Shown here in pieces: positions 59,096 to 64,000 of a DNA stretch of 64,000 nucleotides (its first letter is position 1; each line of letters opens with the position of its first letter). Source of the DNA: Rufibacter ruber (lineage in GTDB: Bacteria; Bacteroidota; Bacteroidia; Cytophagales; Hymenobacteraceae); contig NZ_LRMM01000011.1 of NCBI RefSeq assembly GCF_001647275.1, positions 42,731 to 106,730 on the forward strand, given 5' to 3'. Made by a program: the position numbers and the translations under genes. The notes beneath the pieces were generated by a model. That model had not been told where the DNA came from. It searched no databases and worked only from the letters and a program-made list of their open reading frames with translations.

Positions 59096-59121
59096 ACTCC
59101 CTTTCCCTGAAAGGGAGAATC
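59096..59121. repeat. C-rich hairpin, copy 3
   Basis: CTCCCTTT (59097-59104) pairs with AAAGGGAG (59110-59117), then AATC. Same layout as the copies at 48867 and 49153. Confidence 0.55.
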
Positions 59122-59133
59122 AGAGGTTGCTTC

Positions 59134-59173
59134 CTGTTTTCGGCCTGATTTTCCTAAAACAGGCCAAAAACAG
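59134..59173. repeat. REP-like palindrome 16
   Basis: CTGTTTTCGGCCTGATTTT (59134-59152) and AAAACAGGCCAAAAACAG (59156-59173), loop CCT, weak A-A and C-A positions. Confidence 0.75.
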
Positions 59174-59296
59174 CTTGGTAACCCTCAGGGGTGCCACAGA
59201 AAAGTTTAACCTTTTCCTGCCATCCCGTCAGGTGGCGGGCACTAATGCGTAAGTGGTATTGTTTTAGCTAGATAGGAAAATGTCGGAAAAACCGCG

Positions 59297-59304
59297 TATT
59301 TTTG
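59297..59304 (+). promoter_or_regulatory. Candidate -7 element for secA
   Basis: TATTTTTG matches TAnnTTTG, 33 nt before the secA ATG; no -33 TTTG at the right distance. Confidence 0.5.
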
Positions 59305-59337
59305 AAATTGCAACCACTACATCTTAAATAGCTTTTT

Positions 59338-62300
59338 ATGTTTGACTTTTTTGGGAAGACGGTCGCCAAGCTTTTCGGTACCAAGTCAGAAAGGGATATC
59401 AAAGGGGTAATGCCGTATGTGGCACTCATCAACCAAGAGTTCGCCACGCTTGCCTCCCTGTCTGATGACCAGCTGCGCCAGCGCACGCAAGAGGTGCAAG
59501 CCACCATTGCCGAGCGCCTGAAACCCATTGATGATAAAATTGCCGCGCTGCACCAGCGCATTGAAAACGAGCCGGAGCTGGACATTGCCCAGAAAGAGGA
59601 GATCTTTGTGGAGATTGACAACCTGGAGAAAGACCGTAACAAAGATCTGGAAGTAGTCCTGATGGAAGTGCTTCCGCAGGCGTTCGCCATTGTCAAAGAA
59701 ACCGCCCGCCGCTATAAGGAGAACGGACAGCTGACCGTTTCTGCCACAGAGTTTGACCGTGAAATTGCCTCCCGCAAGCCAAACGTGCAGATCAACGGCG
59801 ACCAGGCCGTGTGGGCCAACCGCTGGCTGGCGGCCGGTACCGAGGTGGTGTGGGACATGCTGCACTATGACGTACAGCTGATTGGCGGTATTGTGCTGCA
59901 CCAGGGCAAGATTGCCGAGATGGCGACGGGTGAGGGGAAAACCCTTGTGGCTACCTTGCCGGCCTTCCTGAACGCCTTGGCCAAACGCGGCGTGCACGTG
60001 GTAACCGTGAACGACTACCTGGCCAAGCGTGACTCTGAGTGGATGGCGCCGTTGTTTGAGTTCCACGGCATCACCATTGACTGTATTGACAAACACCAGC
60101 CTAATACTGAGGCGCGCCGTCAGGCTTACCGGGCAGACATCACCTACGGGACCAATAACGAGTTCGGGTTTGACTACCTGCGGGACAACATGTCCCGCGA
60201 GACCAGTGAGCTGGTGCAGCGCAAGCACCACTACGCCATGGTAGATGAGGTAGACTCCGTGTTGATAGATGACGCCCGTACGCCGTTGATCATCTCCGGA
60301 CCCGTTCCGCGCGGCGATGAGCACGAGTTCTACATGCTGAAACCCCGCGTAGCCGCTCTGGTAGAGGCCCAGCGTAAGCTGGTGGGTAACTTTCTGGTAG
60401 AGGCCAAGCGCCTGATCAAGGAAGGAAACGAGAAAGAAGGCGGTCTGGCCCTGTTCAGAGCGTACCGCGGTCTGCCTAAAAACAAGCCGTTGATCAAGTT
60501 TTTGAGTGAGACCGGTGTCCGTCAGATTCTCCTGAAGACCGAGGCTTTCTACCTGCAGGACCACTCGCGCCAGATGCCGGAGGCTGACAAGCCGCTGTAC
60601 TTCACCATTGACGAAAAGCACAACCAGATTGAACTCACGGAGAACGGCATTGACCTGATTACCGGTCAGGGCGAAGATCCGCAGTTGTTCATCCTGCCAG
60701 ATATTGGAACGGAGATTGCCAATATTGAAAGCCATACCGGGCTCACTGCTGATGAGAAACTGCACGAGAAAGAGCGCCTGATCCAGGAGTACCAGGACAA
60801 GACGCAGCGCGTGCACACCATCAACCAGTTGCTCAAAGCCTACACCCTGTTTGAGAAGGACACTGAGTACATTGTGACCGAAGACCGCAAGGTGAAGATT
60901 GTAGACGAGCAGACGGGCCGTGTCATGGAGGGCCGCCGCTATTCAGACGGTCTGCACCAGGCCATTGAGGCGAAGGAGAACGTGCGTGTGGAAGACGCCA
61001 CCCAGACCTACGCCACCGTAACGCTGCAGAACTACTTCAGAATGTACCATAAGCTGGCCGGTATGACCGGTACCGCTGAGACAGAAGCCGGGGAGTTCTG
61101 GGAAATCTACAAACTGGACGTGGTGGTGATCCCTACCAACCGTGTGGCCCAGCGCAAAGACGAGCATGACAAGGTGTACAAAACCACCCGCGAGAAATAC
61201 AACGCCGTGGCCGAGGAGATTCAGGAACTCACCAAGCAAGGCCGTCCGGTGCTGGTAGGTACCACTTCCGTGGAAATCTCTGAACTGGTAAGCCGTATGC
61301 TCAAGATGCGCGGCATCACGCACCAGGTTCTGAACGCAAAGCACCACCAGCGCGAGGCTGAGATTGTGGCCGAAGCCGGTAAGCCGGGCGCGGTAACCAT
61401 TGCCACCAACATGGCCGGCCGTGGTACAGATATCAAACTTGCCCCAGAGTCAAAAGCTGCGGGAGGGTTGGCCATCATTGGTACCGAGCGCCATGAGTCC
61501 CGCCGGGTAGACCGCCAGCTGCGGGGCCGTTCCGGCCGCCAGGGAGACCCGGGATCTTCCCAGTTCTTCGTGTCACTGGAAGACAGCTTAATGCGTCTGT
61601 TTGGCTCTGACCGTATTGCCCGCCTAATGGACCGCATGGGTCTGGAGGAAGGCGAAGTGATTCAGCACTCCATGATCACCAACTCCATTGAGCGCGCGCA
61701 GAAGAAGGTGGAGGAAAACAACTTCGGGATCAGAAAGCGTTTGCTGGAGTATGATGATGTGATGAACGCCCAGCGCGAGGTGGTGTACAAGCGCCGCCGC
61801 AACGCCCTGTACGGCGAGCGTCTGGAGCTGGACATCCTGAACATGATCTATGACGTGGCCGAGGACATTGTACAGACCTACAAAGCCACCGGTAACCATG
61901 AAGACTTCCTGCTGCACATTATCAGAGTGTACGGCTTCAACTCGCAGATAACCGCCGGTGAATTGGCCAGTCAGTCTGTTGAGGTGTTAATGGACCGTCT
62001 TTACAATGAGGCGCTGGATTTCCACACGGCTAAAAACCAGCAGATCATGCAGCAGTCGGCCCCCATTCTGGCAGACATCTACGCCAACCGCGGTGCCCTG
62101 ATTGAAAACATAGCCGTGCCGTTCTCAGATGGCCGCCGCCAGATCACCGCTATTGCCAACCTGGAGAAAGTGGTAAGCACCCAGGGGCGTGAGCTGATCA
62201 AGACAGTAGAGAAGGTCATCACCCTGGCTACCATTGACCAGGCCTGGACCCAGCACCTGCGCGAGATGGATGACCTGAAGCAGAGTGTGCAAAACGCGGT

Positions 62301-62718
62301 GTATGAGCAGAAAGACCCGCTCTTGATCTACAAGTTTGAGTCATTTGAGCTGTTCAAGCGCATGATTGCCAAAGTGAACGAAGAAACAGTGTCGTTCCTG
62401 TTCAAGGCAGATCTGCCGGTGCAGCAGGAGCAGCCGGTTCCGGTACAGGAGGCCCGTCCGGCCCTCGCGCCAAAGGCCCCCAAACTGCAGGTACAGAAAG
62501 AGGAGGTGCATTCTACCTTAGAAGACCACGTGCCTAACATGCCGCCAATGCCGCAGGCCCCTGCCCCCAAACCGCAGCCGGTGCGCGTTGAGAAAACTGT
62601 GGGCCGTAATGACAAGGTGAACGTGCAGTACATGGACGGCCGCGTGATGAAAGACGTGAAGTTCAAAAACGTAGAACAAGACCTGCTCAACAACCGGTGC
62701 TTTATCATTGAAGACTAA
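59338..62718 (+). CDS. secA: Preprotein translocase ATPase SecA
   Basis: 1126 residues, the long Bacteroidota form. Walker A is ATGEGKT (196-202), the DEVD box is VDEVDSVLIDDARTPLI, and motif VI is in GRSGRQGDPGSSQFFVSLEDSLMRLFG. It has a Bacteroidota-type insertion in the N-terminal region (about 50-130). The Cys-rich zinc tail (CPCGSGKKYK) is missing: after VGRND the protein ends KVNVQYMDGRVMKDVKFKNVEQDLLNNRC. It pushes preproteins through SecYEG (secE at 7.0 kb, secY at 31.3 kb). deoC follows at once. Confidence 0.96.
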   Translation: MFDFFGKTVAKLFGTKSERDIKGVMPYVALINQEFATLASLSDDQLRQRTQEVQATIAERLKPIDDKIAALHQRIENEPELDIAQKEEIFVEIDNLEKDRNKDLEVVLMEVLPQAFAIVKETARRYKENGQLTVSATEFDREIASRKPNVQINGDQAVWANRWLAAGTEVVWDMLHYDVQLIGGIVLHQGKIAEMATGEGKTLVATLPAFLNALAKRGVHVVTVNDYLAKRDSEWMAPLFEFHGITIDCIDKHQPNTEARRQAYRADITYGTNNEFGFDYLRDNMSRETSELVQRKHHYAMVDEVDSVLIDDARTPLIISGPVPRGDEHEFYMLKPRVAALVEAQRKLVGNFLVEAKRLIKEGNEKEGGLALFRAYRGLPKNKPLIKFLSETGVRQILLKTEAFYLQDHSRQMPEADKPLYFTIDEKHNQIELTENGIDLITGQGEDPQLFILPDIGTEIANIESHTGLTADEKLHEKERLIQEYQDKTQRVHTINQLLKAYTLFEKDTEYIVTEDRKVKIVDEQTGRVMEGRRYSDGLHQAIEAKENVRVEDATQTYATVTLQNYFRMYHKLAGMTGTAETEAGEFWEIYKLDVVVIPTNRVAQRKDEHDKVYKTTREKYNAVAEEIQELTKQGRPVLVGTTSVEISELVSRMLKMRGITHQVLNAKHHQREAEIVAEAGKPGAVTIATNMAGRGTDIKLAPESKAAGGLAIIGTERHESRRVDRQLRGRSGRQGDPGSSQFFVSLEDSLMRLFGSDRIARLMDRMGLEEGEVIQHSMITNSIERAQKKVEENNFGIRKRLLEYDDVMNAQREVVYKRRRNALYGERLELDILNMIYDVAEDIVQTYKATGNHEDFLLHIIRVYGFNSQITAGELASQSVEVLMDRLYNEALDFHTAKNQQIMQQSAPILADIYANRGALIENIAVPFSDGRRQITAIANLEKVVSTQGRELIKTVEKVITLATIDQAWTQHLREMDDLKQSVQNAVYEQKDPLLIYKFESFELFKRMIAKVNEETVSFLFKADLPVQQEQPVPVQEARPALAPKAPKLQVQKEEVHSTLEDHVPNMPPMPQAPAPKPQPVRVEKTVGRNDKVNVQYMDGRVMKDVKFKNVEQDLLNNRCFIIED

Positions 62719-62719
62719 C

Positions 62720-63379
62720 GTGCCCATATCACCAGATCAGAGCCTGGCGCCGTACATTGACCATACGGTGCTCAGGCCTGACACCACGCAGGCCCTGGTG
62801 GCGCAGCTTTGCCAGGAGGCGGCTGAACACCATTTTGCCGCCGTTTGTGTGCCTCCCTGCTTTGTAAAGCAGGCGGTGGCGGCGCTGCAGGATACGGGCG
62901 TGCAGGTGGCCACGGTGGTGGGGTTTCCGTTGGGGTACCAGCTGGCCAAAGTGAAGTTCTTTGAGGCCCATCAGGCCCTGGCTGAAGGGGCTACCGAGAT
63001 TGACGTGGTCATGAACATTGCCGCATTCAAATCTGGTAGGCACGAAGAGGTCATGTCTGAGCTGCAGGAGCTGAGTACCTTGTGCCACTTCAAGAATTCT
63101 ATCCTGAAAGTGATCATTGAGACCGCTTTGCTGAGCCCCAGTGAGATGGTGCAGGTGTGCAAACTCTGCATTGAGGCCGAGGTGGATTATGTAAAAACCT
63201 CTACCGGTTTTGCCGCCTCCGGGGCGCAGGTAGAAGATATTCTGTTACTGCGTGCTACCTTGCCGGCGCATATTAAAATCAAGGCCTCTGGCGGAATCAA
63301 AACCAAGGAAGCCGCCCTTGCGTTGGTAAAAGCCGGAGCCGACCGGATTGGAACATCTTCCGGCGTTTCATTGCTATGA
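62720..63379 (+). CDS. deoC: Deoxyribose-phosphate aldolase
   Basis: 219 residues from a GTG at 62720, 1 nt after the secA stop; a TTG at 62708 would overlap secA. The Schiff-base lysine is Lys159 in YVKTSTGF; Asp95 (EIDVVMN) and Lys188 (KASGG) complete the proton relay. Cleaves 2-deoxyribose-5-phosphate in deoxynucleoside breakdown. Overlaps the next gene by 4 nt (ATGA). Confidence 0.94.
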   Translation: MPISPDQSLAPYIDHTVLRPDTTQALVAQLCQEAAEHHFAAVCVPPCFVKQAVAALQDTGVQVATVVGFPLGYQLAKVKFFEAHQALAEGATEIDVVMNIAAFKSGRHEEVMSELQELSTLCHFKNSILKVIIETALLSPSEMVQVCKLCIEAEVDYVKTSTGFAASGAQVEDILLLRATLPAHIKIKASGGIKTKEAALALVKAGADRIGTSSGVSLL

Positions 63380-63924
63380 CGTTACAAAAAATGACCTCAA
63401 GAGTTTTAGGATTTCTTTGCCTGGTAGTAATGATGGGCTGTGCGGCCACCAGCAGCAGCACCTCTTCCGGCAACGGCACCGCCTCAGATGATAACCGCAG
63501 AGCGGAATCAAAAGGAGGGACGGCGGCGTTGGTAGACACCAAGAAATATTTGCCCACTTTTCCTTCGACGCCAGCCGGGAATACAGCCCCTGCCGCTCCG
63601 GCCATGCCCACCAACCACCTGCGCAACCAGGTGGCGTTGCTGCTGGACAGTGTGGCGCAGGTGCAGAAGAATATCAAATACGCCACCGGCTACCGCATTC
63701 TGGCCTATACCGGCATTGAGCGGAACTCAGCCATGGCGTTACGCAACAACCTCATTCAGCGCCTACCAGAGCAGAGAGACTACCTCACCTTCAAGCAGCC
63801 CACGTACCAGCTAAAATTTGGCGATTTCTTTACCCGGGTAGAGGCGCAGGCCGCCCTGAGCAAAGTGCAGGATCTGATCCCGAACGCTTTGCTGGTGCGC
63901 GAAACCATCAACATCCCTAAATAA
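63376..63924 (+). CDS. SPOR domain lipoprotein
   Basis: 182 residues. The N-terminus is a lipoprotein-like signal (FLCLVVMMGC, Cys22). A Ser/Thr/Ala/Pro-rich linker follows, then a SPOR-type region (about 105-180): YRILAYTGIERNSAMALRNNLIQRLPEQRDYLTFKQPTYQLKFGDFFTRVEAQAALSKVQDLIPNALLVRETI. SPOR domains bind denuded septal peptidoglycan, so a role in the envelope or division is likely. An ATG at 63391 is an alternative start that also keeps the signal. Translationally coupled to deoC. Confidence 0.82.
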   Translation: MTLQKMTSRVLGFLCLVVMMGCAATSSSTSSGNGTASDDNRRAESKGGTAALVDTKKYLPTFPSTPAGNTAPAAPAMPTNHLRNQVALLLDSVAQVQKNIKYATGYRILAYTGIERNSAMALRNNLIQRLPEQRDYLTFKQPTYQLKFGDFFTRVEAQAALSKVQDLIPNALLVRETINIPK

Positions 63925-63946
63925 GGCTTTTTTTCAAGAAGGTTGT

Positions 63947-64000
63947 TTCCGCCTGCTTTTGGTCCTGATTTCTGAAAACAGAAAACGGCGGAATTTTTTT
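63947..64000. terminator. Terminator built on a degenerate REP-like element
   Basis: TTCCGCC (63947-63953) pairs with GGCGGAA (63987-63993), followed by TTTTTTT. The inside (CTTTTGGTCCTGATTTCTGA then AAACAGAAAAC) is a decayed member of the palindrome family. Confidence 0.6.

Larger units (their letters stand above)
58886..59337 (+). other. Spacer before secA with palindromes 15 and 16 and C-rich hairpin copy 3
   Basis: 452 nt, no gene seen. Besides the listed repeats it has GTGCCGCAATGGCAC (59083-59097), a small hairpin, and the secA promoter element. The rest has no recognisable structure. Confidence 0.5.

Noticed and set aside
59386..60816. 476-codon minus-strand open frame within secA
   Set aside because: A shadow of the GC-biased codon pattern of secA; no protein family features.

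Overview
The window is core chromosome of a Bacteroidota bacterium. The best fit is Cytophagales, family Hymenobacteraceae (Rufibacter/Nibribacter/Pontibacter-like), inferred from gene order, protein style and the dense intergenic palindromes, not from a search. Supporting signs are promoters of the Bacteroidota type (TTTG or TTG, 19-20 nt, TAnnTTTG), almost no Shine-Dalgarno sequences, a 3-tRNA plus tuf cluster, and a DUF3467 gene after rpoC. No rRNA, CRISPR, prophage or intact insertion sequence is visible.

Layout. 1-2.5 kb: the 3' end of a STAS/SEC14-like gene, then on the minus strand frr, pyrH and a biotin-carrier protein gene. 2.5-5.1 kb: a lipoprotein M1 aminopeptidase. 5.2-18.7 kb: tRNA-Tyr, -Gly, -Thr, tuf (with a 1-nt frameshift), tRNA-Trp, secE, nusG, rplKAJL, rpoBC and a DUF3467 gene. 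18.8-22.1 kb: the str operon rpsL-rpsG-fusA-rpsJ, closed by a terminator. 22.5-36.8 kb: the S10-spc-alpha cluster from rplC to rplQ, including secY, map, infA, rpmJ and rpoA. 36.9-39.8 kb: carA, eno and a divIC/ftsB-like gene. 39.9-43.9 kb (minus): an HscA-like Hsp70, an FkbM methyltransferase and an Ldh2-family dehydrogenase. 44-48.6 kb: a secreted MuiA-like DUF4139 protein and a secreted TPR-like protein of unknown function. 48.6-51.3 kb: repeat-rich spacers around a Ppx/GppA phosphatase. 51.3-53.8 kb: an RlmI-like methyltransferase, dapF and a GNAT acetyltransferase. 54-58.9 kb: a glycosyltransferase, UDP-galactopyranose mutase, and a GH1-RmlD fusion enzyme. 59.3-63.9 kb: secA, deoC and a SPOR lipoprotein.

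The first 40 kb is a growth-rate-linked expression block (translation factors, RNA polymerase, ribosomal proteins, Sec translocon), tightly packed and nearly free of repeats. The rest is ordinary housekeeping and envelope genes separated by spacers full of repeats. The most striking signal is a family of about 17 hairpins with four-base loops (core TTTTGGCCTGTTTT, loop, AAAACAGGCCAAAA). At least a dozen sit 3-25 nt after a stop codon, and their stem variants change on both arms together. One copy has become the coding sequence of a signal peptide. Other findings are two copies of a four-hairpin cluster, one inside a 374-bp element with terminal inverted repeats; a nested, possibly structured-RNA block near 49.4 kb; and a compact candidate galactofuranose-glycan operon.
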